Positions 10,354 through 20,760 of a stretch of 64,000 nt of DNA are shown here, piece by piece (the first letter of the stretch is position 1; each line of letters starts with the position of its first letter). The stretch covers positions 254,545,771 to 254,609,770 of the forward strand of contig NC_080571.1 of the NCBI RefSeq assembly GCF_030247185.1. The letters are read 5' to 3'. This DNA is from Malaya genurostris. Taxonomy: Eukaryota > Arthropoda > Insecta > Diptera > Culicidae. Under the pieces are notes generated by a model, which searched no databases, had not been told where the DNA came from, and saw only the letters and a list, made by a program, of their open reading frames with translations. Both the position numbers and the translations under genes were made by a program.

Positions 10354-10830
10354 CATTGCCGTTTCAACCTTCCGAGTGAACGGACGTGCTTTGTGTTTAC
10401 TGCGAAAGCGTTGAAAACCAGTGCCGTGTGTGATAAAGTGACCGGACGATCAAAACTAGATCGCTATTGTGTAATAGACAATAGTGCTTTTTCCTGTGAG
10501 AGGTTTTATGCACATTATATACTGAAGCAGTGTATTGTTGTGAGCGGACGATCGAAACAGTACCGTTAGCCGGTGATTGTTCGATCGATCAAAACAGGCC
10601 CAGCGGTGTACGTGATATCACTGTGCGGATTAAAAAAGAGTGTGCTTTTTCCTCTCGGAGGTTTTTTGCACACCATCGCAGCGGCGATACGCCGATCGAC
10701 GAGGGCTAGGCCTTGGTGGCCCACGTTGGATTTAAGTTAAGTATCATTATTTAGTTTTTTTTCCTTCCTGCATTCGACTGTTCTATTTCTCCCCGATTCA
10801 CTTAATTCTGTGCGGAGGTAGCTCCGCAAC
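10354..10830 (+). promoter_or_regulatory. 5' UTR / presumed internal promoter region of the I-clade element
   Basis: Holds imperfect internal repeats: 'cggacgatcaaaac' at 10443, 'cggacgatcgaaac' at 10545 and 'cgatcgatcaaaac' near 10582; and 'gtgctttttcctgtgagagg' at 10494 against 'gtgctttttcctctcggagg' at 10642, each followed by a T-rich phrase and 'gcaca'. Non-LTR elements need a promoter inside the transcribed region, so this is where it should lie. I could not mark an initiator or downstream element with confidence. Confidence 0.5.
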
Positions 10831-12177
10831 ATGTCTAGTCTAAATTCTGACCCCCCCGTTCCCGATGATCAAATGGAGACTTCCCTTGACTATAAAAAGT
10901 CTCGCATAAAGAGCTATCCGGATGGGCTCGCACTACCGGCCGGTCCTTATGCGGTTTATTTCCGGACCAAATCGAAAGAAAAAAAATTGAATATTTTAAA
11001 AATATCGCGGGACCTGTCCTCGCGATACAATACTATAAAAAGTTTTGATAAGATACGTCCAGACAAGCTCAGGGTCCTGTTTACCAGTTCAAAACAGGCT
11101 AATGAGCTCGTTCAAAATGATCCTTTTACGCGGGAGTACCGCGTCTACGTGCCAGCTCGCGAAGTAGAAATCGACGGTGTGGTCACCGATTCGAGTTTGA
11201 CTTGCGAGGACGTTCTTAAGTACGGGGCGGGTTGTTTTAAAGACCCCTCACTTAAGAATGTCAAGATACTGGATTGCAAGCGATTGCATTCAGTATCGAT
11301 CGCCGGGGATGGAACAAAGTCCTATCCCCAATCAGACTCTTATCGTGTGACCTTCGCCGGTTCTGCTTTGCCCAACTACATCCTCTTGGACCGGGTTCGT
11401 TTGCCTGTTCGCCTATTCGTACCCCGAGTAATGAACTGTACTAATTGCAAAAAACTGGGGCATACAGCTACCCATTGCAGCAATAAGCCACGTTGTGCTA
11501 ACTGTGGGGAAGCTCATGCGGACGGCTCTTGCGGTAAGGATGCTGAAAAGTGTCTCTACTGTAAGGAGGGTCCGCATGACCTCTCTGATTGCCCCGCTTA
11601 CAAACTGCGAGGTGATCGAATGAAGCGTTCCCTAAAGGAGCACTCCAAGCGTTCCTTCGCAGAGATGCTTAAAAGTGCCACCCCTCCTAAACAGACAACG
11701 AACCCATATGCCTGCTTGTCAACTGACGAGAGCGATTCTGACGACCCTTTGGAAGGTCCATCTTCGGCGGTCCCTCATAGCTGTAGGAAAAGAATAAATA
11801 AATCCTCTCATAAGCTACCTAGTAAGGGTTCGAAGGTGTCTTCCGAAGGGCTTCGAAAAGTTACAGCTAACGGGAATCGGGACACAACACCGAAGCAAAA
11901 AGCTCCTGGTCTCGGAAAACTCAATTCCGAGATGGAATTCCCACGACTTCCCGGGACTACAAAATCCCCAAGCGTCCCAGAAAATCTACCAGAGAACCAA
12001 CTAGGTGCTGGACTTATCAAGTTCTCTGATGTTGTGGACTGGATTTTTACAACTTTCAATATTTCAGACCCTCTTAGAAGCATTTTAATTGCTTTCATGC
12101 CAACAGTAAAAACATATTTGAAGCAGTTGACTGCAAATTGGCCCCTTCTCTCAGCGATTGTATCCTTCGATGGCTAA
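10831..12177 (+). CDS. ORF1, gag-like RNA-binding protein of the I-clade element
   Basis: 448 residues, intact. ORF1 proteins of this group coat the element RNA into ribonucleoprotein particles. Residues about 35-200 form a conserved gag-like domain with RRM-like alternation ('PYAVYFRTK', 'KIRPDKLRVLFTS', 'PVRLFVPRV'). Three zinc knuckles follow: CX2CX4HX4C from Cys203 (CTNCKKLGHTATHC), CX2CX3HX4C from Cys222 and CX2CX4HX4C from Cys241. The C-terminal 190 residues are Ser/Lys/Pro-rich, probably disordered, ending in a hydrophobic stretch. The chosen ATG follows a 477-bp leader and is the first in the frame. The stop overlaps the ORF2 start as ATGGCTAA, suggesting coupled termination and reinitiation. 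Confidence 0.93.
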   Translation: MSSLNSDPPVPDDQMETSLDYKKSRIKSYPDGLALPAGPYAVYFRTKSKEKKLNILKISRDLSSRYNTIKSFDKIRPDKLRVLFTSSKQANELVQNDPFTREYRVYVPAREVEIDGVVTDSSLTCEDVLKYGAGCFKDPSLKNVKILDCKRLHSVSIAGDGTKSYPQSDSYRVTFAGSALPNYILLDRVRLPVRLFVPRVMNCTNCKKLGHTATHCSNKPRCANCGEAHADGSCGKDAEKCLYCKEGPHDLSDCPAYKLRGDRMKRSLKEHSKRSFAEMLKSATPPKQTTNPYACLSTDESDSDDPLEGPSSAVPHSCRKRINKSSHKLPSKGSKVSSEGLRKVTANGNRDTTPKQKAPGLGKLNSEMEFPRLPGTTKSPSVPENLPENQLGAGLIKFSDVVDWIFTTFNISDPLRSILIAFMPTVKTYLKQLTANWPLLSAIVSFDG

Positions 12178-15100
12178 ATCATCCACCGAGGTCACGGATC
12201 TAATCACTGTTTTACAGTGGAATTGCAGAAGTATCATCCCAAAAATAGATTCTTTTAAATTTCTAGTAAATAATCTGAAATGTGACGCATTTGCATTGTG
12301 CGAAACTTGGCTAACTTCTGAAATATCCTTAAACTTCCACGATTTTAACATTATTCGCCTGGATCGAGATGATCCCTATGGAGGAGTACTTTTAGGGATC
12401 AAAAAGTGCTATTCTTTTTATCGAATTAACCTCCTCTCGATACCAGGTATTGAAGTTGTCGCATGTCATGTTACAATCAAAGGTAAGGACCTTTGTATTG
12501 CTTCCATCTACATTCCCCCTAGAGCCTTGGTTGGGCATCGGTGGCTCAGTAATATCATAGAGCTCCTTCCCGCACCGACGTTGGTTTTAGGAGACTTTAA
12601 CTCACACGGTACGGGATGGGGCTGTCTTCACGACGATAACAGATCAGCTATGATCCATGATATTTGCGACAACTTCAATATGACAATCTTGAATACGGGA
12701 GAAATGACACGGATTCCTGCACCACCAGCAAGACCAAGTGCGCTGGATTTATCCCTTTGCTCGACATCGCTACGGTTGGATTGCACGTGGGAGGTAATTC
12801 CTGATCCCCACGGTAGTGATCATCTACCGATCGTAATATCAATCACCAGCGGCTCAAAACCATCGAAGACAATCAATGTTTCGTATGACCTCACACGAAA
12901 TATTGATTGGAATAGCTATGCGACCTCGATATCTGAGAAACTTGAAAGAACTCAACAACTTCCTCCGGAGGAAGAGTATACGTTTTTGGCTGGCTTGATT
13001 CTCGATACTGCGATTCAAGCTCAGACGAAACGTGTACCCGGCGCAAAAACTAACATCCGTCCTCCCAACCCGTGGTGGGACAAAGAGTGCACAAATTTAA
13101 ACGCGGAGAGAGCCTCCGCGTATAAAAAATTCAGAAAAAATGGAACACCTGATAATTACCGGAATTACGCGGCGTTAGACGTTAAAACTAAGAACTTGAT
13201 TAGAGCCAAGAAACGCGGTTACTGGCGTCGGTTTATAGACGGCTTAACGAAAGAAACATCTATGAGCACTCTTTGGAACACAGCCCGACGAATGCGCAAT
13301 CATAACACCACGAATGAAAGCGAGGAATACTCCAACCGCTGGATATTCGATTTCGCTAAAAAAGTATGCCCAGACTCTGTTCCGGAACAGAAGATCACCC
13401 GCGCCGCGACACCAAATACAAACGAATCACCGTTTTCGATGGTAGAGCTCTCACTTGCACTTTTGTCATGTAACAATAAAGCCCCGGGATTAGACAGAAT
13501 AAAATTCAACTTGTTGAAAAATCTGCCTGACCCCGCCAAAAGGCGCTTGCTGAATTTATTCAACAAGTTCCTCACGGGTAATATTGTCCCACACGACTGG
13601 AGACAAGTCAGAGTTATCGCCATTCAAAAACCAGGGAAACCAGCCTCCGATCACAATTCGTATCGGCCGATTGCTATGCTTTCCTGTATCCGGAAATTGT
13701 TCGAAAAAATGATTCTGTTTCGTCTAGACAATTGGGTCGAAACTAATGGTTTACTTTCAGATACACAATTTGGTTTCCGCAGGGGCAAAGGAACGAACGA
13801 TTGTCTTGCGTTGCTCTCAACAGAAATTCAAATGGCATTTGCTCGTAAAGAACAAATGGCATCAGTTTTCCTAGACATTAAGGGGGCTTTTGACTCAGTT
13901 TCTATAAATATCCTATCTGAGAAGTTGCATCAGCATGGTCTTTCGCCAGTTTTGAACAACTTTTTACATAATCTATTGTCTGAGAAACACATGTACTTTG
14001 CGCATGGTGATTTGTCGACAATACGATTCAGCTGCATGGGTCTTCCTCAGGGCTCATGCTTAAGCCCCCTTTTATACAATTTTTACGTAAGTAATATCGA
14101 TGAATGTATCAACACATCTTGCACGCTAAGACAACTTGCCGACGACAGCGTTGTGTCTATTATAGGACCCAAAGCTGCCGATCTCCAAGGACCATTACAA
14201 GATACTCTCGACAACTTATCATCATGGGCTCTTCAAATGGGTATCGAGTTCTCTACGGAGAAAACTGAGCTGGTTGTATTTTCGAGGAAGCGAGAACCAG
14301 CACAATTACAGCTTCAACTAGGGGGTGAAACCATAGCTCAGGCCTTCACATTTAAATATCTCGGGGTCTGGTTCGACTCCAAAGGCACCTGGGGATGTCA
14401 CATTAGGTATCTGAAACAAAAATGCCAGCAGAGAATCAACTTTCTTCGAACAATAACCGGAACTTGGTGGGGTGCTCACCCAGGAGACCTGATCAGGTTG
14501 TACCAAACAACGATATTGTCCGTTATGGAATATGGATGCTTCTGCTTCCGATCAGTGGCGAACACTCATTTCATCAAGCTGGAAAGAATTCAGTATCGTT
14601 GTTTGCGTATTGCCTTGGGTTGCATGCAATCGACTCATACGATGAGCCTCGAAGTGCTGGCGGGCGTTCTTCCACTGAAAAACCGGTTCTGGGATCTCTC
14701 ATATCGTTTGCTCATTCGATGCGACATTTTGAATCCTCTGGTGATTGAAAACTTCGAAAGGTTAGTTGAGCTTAACTCTCAAACCCGTTTTATGTCCTTG
14801 TATTTTGATTACATGGCTCAGAATATTAATCCTTCTTCGTTTGTTTCCAACCGTGCTCATTTCTTGGATACTTCTGATTCTACTGTGTTTTTCGACACAT
14901 CCATGAGAGAAGAAATTCGTGGAATTCCGGATCACGTGCGCCCTCAAGTGGCCCCAAATATTTTTTATAATAAATTTAGAACAGTCAACTGTGAAAAGGT
15001 GTTTTACACTGACGGATCAAACATCAACGAGTCCACAGGCTTCGGCATCTTCAATCAACACATCACCGCTTCTTACAAACTCAGTGATCCGGCTTCAGTT

Positions 15101-15850
15101 TACGTCGCAGAATTAGCTGCTATTCAGTACACCCTCGAGATCATTGAAACCTTGCCCAAAGACCATTACTTCATTGTCACGGACAGTCTAAGCTCAATAG
15201 AAGCTCTCCGGGCAATGAAGCCAGGAAAGTATCCCCCATATTTCCTGGGGAAAATACGGGAACATTTGAGAACTTTATCTGAACGGTCTTATTTAATATC
15301 GTTAGTCTGGGTCCCTTCGCATTGTTCCATTCCGGGAAATGAAAAGGCAGACTCATTGGCTAAAGTGGGCGCATTAGAAGGTGAAATTTATGAAAGACCA
15401 ATTTGCTTCAACGAATTTTTCAGTGTATCTCGTCAAAGGACGCTCGAAAGTTGGCAAACTTCATGGAGTAATGGGGAACTGGGACGATGGTTACACTCCA
15501 TTATCCCAAAGGTATCGACGAAACCTTGGTTCAGAGGGATGAATGTGGGTCGGGATTTCATTCGCGTTATGTCACGGCTCATGTCAAATCACTATACATT
15601 CAACGCACATCTCCGGCGTATCGGGATCGTGGAGAACGGGCTCTGCACCTGTGGCGACGGTTATCAGGACATCGAGCATGTCGTGTGGTCGTGCGTAGAG
15701 TATCGTGACGCCAGGTCGAAGCTACTGGAATCCCTCAGGGCCCGAGGTAGACCGCCTGAGGTGCCGGTTCGGGATGTGTTGGCGAGTCGGGATAGTTCAT
15801 ATATGCTTCTCATATACCAGTACCTTAAACACATTGATATACAAGTGTAA
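12170..15850 (+). CDS. ORF2, endonuclease-reverse transcriptase-RNase H polyprotein of the I-clade element
   Basis: 1226 residues from the ATG at 12170, the first ATG in frame; it overlaps the ORF1 stop by 8 bp. It nicks target DNA and copies the element RNA at the nick. APE endonuclease, residues 1 to about 225: 'LQWNCRS', 'CETWL', 'GDFNSHG' (Asp142) and 'GSDHLPI' (His218). RT, about 430-760: 'NKAPGLDRI', 'SYRPIAMLS', 'FLDIKGAFDSV', 'GLPQGSCLSP' and catalytic 'LADD' (656-659). RNase H, about 943-1070: 'YTDGS' Asp948, 'AELAA' Glu981, 'TDSLSS' Asp1005, 'VPSHC' His1051 and 'NEKAD' Asp1061, so all acidic residues and the His are present. Near the end is a 'CTCGDGYQDIEH...C' Cys/His motif usual for the clade. 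No lesion is visible. Confidence 0.95.
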   Translation: MAKSSTEVTDLITVLQWNCRSIIPKIDSFKFLVNNLKCDAFALCETWLTSEISLNFHDFNIIRLDRDDPYGGVLLGIKKCYSFYRINLLSIPGIEVVACHVTIKGKDLCIASIYIPPRALVGHRWLSNIIELLPAPTLVLGDFNSHGTGWGCLHDDNRSAMIHDICDNFNMTILNTGEMTRIPAPPARPSALDLSLCSTSLRLDCTWEVIPDPHGSDHLPIVISITSGSKPSKTINVSYDLTRNIDWNSYATSISEKLERTQQLPPEEEYTFLAGLILDTAIQAQTKRVPGAKTNIRPPNPWWDKECTNLNAERASAYKKFRKNGTPDNYRNYAALDVKTKNLIRAKKRGYWRRFIDGLTKETSMSTLWNTARRMRNHNTTNESEEYSNRWIFDFAKKVCPDSVPEQKITRAATPNTNESPFSMVELSLALLSCNNKAPGLDRIKFNLLKNLPDPAKRRLLNLFNKFLTGNIVPHDWRQVRVIAIQKPGKPASDHNSYRPIAMLSCIRKLFEKMILFRLDNWVETNGLLSDTQFGFRRGKGTNDCLALLSTEIQMAFARKEQMASVFLDIKGAFDSVSINILSEKLHQHGLSPVLNNFLHNLLSEKHMYFAHGDLSTIRFSCMGLPQGSCLSPLLYNFYVSNIDECINTSCTLRQLADDSVVSIIGPKAADLQGPLQDTLDNLSSWALQMGIEFSTEKTELVVFSRKREPAQLQLQLGGETIAQAFTFKYLGVWFDSKGTWGCHIRYLKQKCQQRINFLRTITGTWWGAHPGDLIRLYQTTILSVMEYGCFCFRSVANTHFIKLERIQYRCLRIALGCMQSTHTMSLEVLAGVLPLKNRFWDLSYRLLIRCDILNPLVIENFERLVELNSQTRFMSLYFDYMAQNINPSSFVSNRAHFLDTSDSTVFFDTSMREEIRGIPDHVRPQVAPNIFYNKFRTVNCEKVFYTDGSNINESTGFGIFNQHITASYKLSDPASVYVAELAAIQYTLEIIETLPKDHYFIVTDSLSSIEALRAMKPGKYPPYFLGKIREHLRTLSERSYLISLVWVPSHCSIPGNEKADSLAKVGALEGEIYERPICFNEFFSVSRQRTLESWQTSWSNGELGRWLHSIIPKVSTKPWFRGMNVGRDFIRVMSRLMSNHYTFNAHLRRIGIVENGLCTCGDGYQDIEHVVWSCVEYRDARSKLLESLRARGRPPEVPVRDVLASRDSSYMLLIYQYLKHIDIQV

Positions 15851-16450
15851 TGTGTTATTCCTCGCTCAGAAAATATAATCTCCACCTACAGGTTCGACAC
15901 TAACATCCGCCCGATTCTCTCGATCCCCGTCCCTGTCCACCATCTTCATTGGAATTAACAAGATCTTTTTTTTTTTGTCACTAACTTTTTCGTTCCCCTT
16001 TCCCTGTTTTTTCACCATCTCGATGGCAACTAATTAGATCTCTGTCGTTTTCAAACATTTTGTTCCCACACCCCTTTTTTACCCCGTTTCCCACAATATT
16101 TACTTCTTTTTTTCATTCTCTTCCGTAACATCACCATCACCGGAAGACCGCTCCAGTCAATGACCAGCATGCGGGCCACCCGCCGGGCCTTCGTAGCCTG
16201 GGGGTGTTTCCCGCGGACCCTCACGGACCGAAGAATGCGGCCAACATAGAAAATTACCATCGCCATCTGGAATCATCTCATCCTAAATTCAATTCACCGG
16301 CCACTACCGATCGCCAGATACTATATTACATAATGATACTACTCTAGTTTTAAGTTAGACGATAATTAAGATTAGTAAATACCCTTGGCATCTTAGAGCT
16401 TAAGCAGTGTGCCTTAATATTATATTATATTATTGAATAAAAAAAAAAAA
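15851..16450 (+). other. 3' UTR and A-rich tail of the I-clade element
   Basis: About 600 bp between the ORF2 stop and the tail 'gaataaaaaaaaaaaa'. It has an internal imperfect duplication: 'ccaccatcttcattggaatt...aagatc' near 15938 and 'caccatctcgatggcaact...agatc' near 16012, each preceded by a T-rich stretch. The phrase 'ggcatcttagagcttaagca' at about 16388 recurs at 63178. An open frame on the minus strand (16051-16266) has no motif and is not a gene. Confidence 0.85.
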
Positions 16451-16461
16451 AAGTACTACAT
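16451..16461. repeat. target-site duplication, right copy
   Basis: Exact 11-bp match to 10343-10353 ('aagtactacat'), directly after the A-rich tail. Confidence 0.9.
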
Positions 16462-17807
16462 ATCGAATAATAAATGTGAAATAAACACTGTTACTTGGCC
16501 ACAATACTGTAAATTATTTACGCTGTTATCCATCCTAATACGAATTGGTGACGCTCGACTACAGTAGGAATCGAACGAAATAGTTGGTTTGACCTTGCCA
16601 TATCCTGCCGAGATCATATTTTCTGTTCATTCCCATTGATTACGGTTCGCATTTTTCATTCCAATGGGTCCATAACAATTGCTCCCATCATCGACTCCAT
16701 CGCAAGTCTGGTAGCTACGGCGGTGGCAGGTCCGCGAAGTAGATGAACATCGACGGAAAGGTTGAAAAGGTGACCATTCAGACCATTATGGTCGGGAACT
16801 AAATTTACAACCGCTGGCAATGTGGGTCAAATCAGACTCCATCCTCGATGCCTTCTGCTTTGCAATCTTAGACATTCAACTGAGTTAGCCGGAGCATTTT
16901 TGGCACTCACCTGGAAAACGAGAAAAGACTTTAATTAGAACGTTTCGAAATCATTTGAGGTGCTACGGAAAACAATAAATTAAATTTAGCATGACAATTA
17001 ATTGGCACAAATTGCACATCATCAAACATTGCCCGTCGCGAATAGCATCACTGGCAAATTCGGCAACCGCAATTTCACATCACAACCTTGTCCTCAGATG
17101 TCACCGGTCAGTGTCACTGTCGCCAAGTCTCGTCATGCAAAACGTCAAATGGGTTTCCGAGCTTGAAATCGCGCACCACTCAACACCTGTCCGGTCGGTA
17201 CCTTTCACCGCTCGCTTCAGTCTCTCCTTCATTAAACAAAGACCTTCCAGAACAGGACTGGTCGATCGACGTAAACTGATTGCCACGACTAGTTGCAATA
17301 CTACGTCGGACTTTTGTTTTCCAAACCGACAGGTTAATTATGATAAGCATCGTTTTACTCGTTAAGTACTTCCAAAATAAGATAAGTGGTCAATTCAGTA
17401 TGGTATGGCTAGTGATTTCGGTGCGTTTTGGGAACTCATCGGGCACCACACAGGCTGCAATTGGATCAAGTTCGTCTCACACTGACAGGGTGCAAGAGTT
17501 AACTTCATGGTGGCACTTGGTAAAAGAAACAATTAACATCCAGCTCGGGGTTCAACTGACCTTCGACAACTGGAGATGTTGTGGCAAGTTATGATGATTA
17601 CACATTGATGAGCTGCCACTACAGTATTTATCATTTCTTGCGAAATGAACGAATTCAAAATTAAATAATACAAAAAACATCGTTGCAGTACGGCGTCATA
17701 ATGGATTTCGATGTAGTATAACAAATTAGGAGGTTCAAACAGTCCTTCATATTATGTTGGTCTGAAATATGACTGCTCAAGGATTAAAATGGTTATACGA
17801 ATTGCCT
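16462..17807. other. unique, more GC-balanced spacer
   Basis: No shared repeats. Several open frames of 60-124 codons overlap on both strands around 16990-17600, without motifs or a codon pattern that sets one apart. I cannot support a gene, but this block is free of transposons, unlike its surroundings. Confidence 0.45.
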
Positions 17808-18740
17808 CAGACATATAGAAGACAGAAGACAGAAAAGCCAAAAAACCAGAAAAGCCAGAAGAACCAGAAGAGCCAGAAAAAACAAAAAGAGACAGAAGAA
17901 CCAGAAGAGCAAGAAGAAAAAGAAGAGCCAGAAGAGCCAGAAAAACAAAAAAAGAGACAGAAGAACCAGAAGAGCAAGAAGAACCAGAAGAGCCAGAAGA
18001 GCCAGACAAACAAAAAGAGACAGAAGAAACAGAAGAGTGAGAAGAACCAGAAAAACCAGAGAGCCATAAGAGCCAGCAGGAGTCAGAAGAGTCAGAAGAG
18101 TCAGAAGAGTCAGAAGAGTCAGAAGAGTCAGAAGAGTCAGAAGAGTCAGAAGAGTCAGAAGAGTCAGAAGAGTCAGAAGAGTCAGAAGAGTCAGAAGAGT
18201 CAGAAGAGTCAGAAGAGTCAGAAGAGTGAGAAGAGTGAGAAGAGTCAGAAGAGTCAGAAGAGTCAGAAGAGTCAGAAGAGTCAGAAGAGTGAGAAGAGTG
18301 AGAAGAGTCAGAAGAGTCAGAAGAGTCAGAAGAGCCAGAAGAGCCAGCAGGGTTCAGAAGAAGAACCAAAAGAATCAGAAGAACCAGAAGAACCAGAAGA
18401 ACCAGAAGAATCAGAAGAATCAGAAGATCCAGAAAACTAGAGAGCCATAAGAGCCAGCAGGAGTCAGAAGAGTCAGAAGAGCAAGAAGAACCAGAAGAAT
18501 CAGAAGAACTAGAAGATCCAAAATAGTCAGAAGAGCCAGAGGAGCCAGAAAATCCAGAACATTCGGAAGATTCAGAAGAGCCAGCAGAACCAGTAAAGCC
18601 AGAATAACCAGAATATTCAGAAGAACAAGAAGAGCCAGAAGAACCAGAAAAACCAGACAGCCATAAAAGCCAGCATGAGCCAGAAGAGTCAGAAGAGCCA
18701 GAAGAGTCATGAAAGCCAACAGGAGTCAGAAGAGACAGAA
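17808..18740. repeat. 9-bp (AGAAGAGYC) minisatellite with higher-order structure
   Basis: The unit is 'agaagagtc' in the regular centre (about 18075-18340) and varies to 'agaagagcc' and 'agaaccaga' at the flanks. A punctuation phrase 'gagccataagagccagcagg' occurs at 18060 and 18442 and in altered forms near 18660 and 18710, marking higher-order duplications of shrinking length (about 380, 220 and 50 bp). Being a multiple of three, the unit keeps several frames open (EES, RRV, KSQ on plus; DSS on minus), giving predicted proteins up to 223 residues that are pure repeat. Confidence 0.95.
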
Positions 18741-18837
18741 ATAATTTGTTTTATCTGTAGTTTTTTCAATTTTGAAAAAACGCTCATAACATTAATAATG
18801 AATATTACTTTAACGATTCGATTTAAAACAAAAACTT

Positions 18838-19446
18838 GTTTTAATACACCTAATGATGCCTTTCTCATATCAATCATACTATCGTATATAATACTATGAT
18901 ATTCTTCAAAATACTTTTCTTAGATTCTTAAAAGAATAACCGAAATCGGTTTGTTTGATAAAAACTATCAATTCTGTGATGGTATAAAATTTTTAACACA
19001 CTTTACCCTATATTCCCGCATCCGGAAGCCGGATCCGGATTAAATTCAGGAATTACGTATGGGACCACAGGACCTTTCATTTGAATCTAAGTTCAGTGAA
19101 ACAGAAAATCGGTCGCGCAATCTATGAGAAAAGTTAGAACACATATTTTCGTTCTTTTCACATTTAATCTCATAACTCCGGAACCGGAAGTCGGATCAAA
19201 ATAATATTCATGAATTTTGTATGGAACCACAAGACCTTTCATTTGAATCTAAGTTTGTGAAAATCGGTTCAGTCATCTCCGAGAACAGTTAGTGCGAATA
19301 AACATTACATACACACATACGTACACACACATAGATACATAGAGACATTTTGCGTACTCGACGGATTGGGTCGAATGGTATAAGATAATTCTTCTAAAAG
19401 TCGGTTTTCACAGCGATTGCATAACCTTTCTATATGAGAAAGGCAA
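18838..19446 (+). mobile_element. culicine interspersed repeat, copy lacking the right terminus
   Basis: Aligns in the same orientation with 48974-49670: shared start 'gttttaatacacct...tttctcatatcaatcatac', shared 'cttaaaagaataaccgaaatcgg', the 'ccggaagccggatccgg' module, 'acctttcatttgaatctaag', a run of 'acacacat' and the end 'gcataacctttctatatgag'. The terminal inverted repeat present at 49714-49753 is missing here. No coding capacity. Confidence 0.85.
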
Positions 19447-19689
19447 AAAGATGCAATTCTGTTTTGATTTTGAATTTTCATATAATTTTGTAATCCTTAA
19501 AAATCGTTGAATCTTTGCTTTCAAGTGCAATGTTTCATCAGAAGCTTGAATTTTTGCTTTTTTGTGCAAAGTTTCATCAGAAACTTGAAGTTTTGAAAAT
19601 GCTATTTATAAATAAACGATATAAAAAAAAATAAAAAAAAAAAAGCTATTTGATTGTTTTGCCTTCCTCGAGCAACCAATACGAGAACC

Positions 19690-20760
19690 TACGTTTGATA
19701 CAGTTTTCACAGCTTATATACCATTCGATTTAAAAAAATGGTCAAAATCACAAAATGTCTGCGTCTTCGTGTCTGTGCATGTGTGTATGTAACAAAAATA
19801 TATACTCGATATATTTCGATTCAAATGAAAGGTCTCTTGGTCGCATAGGCTACTATTGAAATTTACCCGGATCGAACTTCCGGTTCGGGAGTGACGGTGT
19901 AAAATGGGCAAAAACACGAAGAAAAAGTGCACTCGATTTGCTCAGAGACTGCCATACCGATTTTCTTCAACTTAAATTCAAGTTGAAGGCCCTATATTTA
20001 GTCCCTAGCTTGTATTGAATTTCATCTGTATCCGATTTCCGGTGCCGGAGTTACGGGGAGAAATGTACAAAATGATTTCTCAGAGACCGCTCTTCCAATT
20101 TTCACAAACTTAGGAAAGCAAATGAAAGGTCTTACAAGTTGTTTTTGAAATTGTGATCCGTCATTTAGAGCGAAAATCGAAACTGGTTCTGGAATATCAG
20201 TTTAAACTAATTTCTAATTTTATTAATTTAAACCCGTCATTTACAGCGACAACGCAAACATCGTCGTATATCAATTTAGAATGATTCAACACAAATTTTA
20301 ATTTGTAGTTAATTGTTGTTGATTGCAAAACGAATCGACTTCGATTATAACTGTACTTAGTTCTTGGTACCGGAAGTACCGGAAATAATAATCAATAACT
20401 CAAAAAAGAAACTCACCTAATTTTCTTAACGATGGCTAAGCCGTTTTTCATAAATTCAAGCTCAAATGAAGAGTACTTTGGTCTCATAGGTTTCCATTGA
20501 GTTTTGTTCGGATCCAACTCCGTTCCGGAACTCCGGAATTACAGGGTGAAGTGTACTTATAGTTTCATACTGTCATTTAGAGCGATGATGCAAAAAACGT
20601 ATTTTTCTGAATTTCGCTCAGAACTGTTTCAATGTGAAGGTTATGTCCGTTGTAGGCCATACGAACCTACTTCGACTATAGAGGTGGATTAGTCTTATGG
20701 TTTCATTGGTTAATATTAAGTATCCGATCCGTTTTCAAGTTCCGGATATCTGAAGTATGT
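19690..20760 (-). repeat. culicine interspersed repeat, diverged multi-module copy
   Basis: Several modules in reverse orientation to the preceding copy, each with a 'ttcaaatgaaaggtct' phrase, a 'cggatcgaacttccggttcg' type phrase and 'cagagaccgctcttccaattttcac'. Module starts lie near 19825, 20000, 20120 and 20465. The same modular order is seen at 47830-48850. No ORF of interest. Confidence 0.7.

Larger units (their letters stand above)
10354..16450 (+). mobile_element. full-length I-clade (MosquI-like) non-LTR retrotransposon
   Basis: About 6.1 kb from 'cattgccgtttcaacc' to a short A-rich tail, bounded by exact 11-bp target duplications. It has a 477-bp 5' UTR, an intact ORF1 of 448 codons with three zinc knuckles, an intact ORF2 of 1226 codons (endonuclease, RT, RNase H, C-terminal Cys/His motif) and a ~600-bp 3' UTR. 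An RNase H domain downstream of RT, plus a three-knuckle ORF1, points to the I group. No stops or frameshifts are visible, so this copy is young and may be active. Confidence 0.94.

Noticed and set aside
15664..16266. Minus-strand ORFs over the end of the I-clade element
   Set aside because: They are shadows of ORF2 and the 3' UTR, without motifs.
17752..18719. Ser/Asp-rich, Lys/Ser/Gln-rich and Leu-rich ORFs up to 223 codons, resembling SR or mucin-like proteins
   Set aside because: The 9-bp minisatellite keeps several frames open at once; none has non-repeat sequence with motifs.
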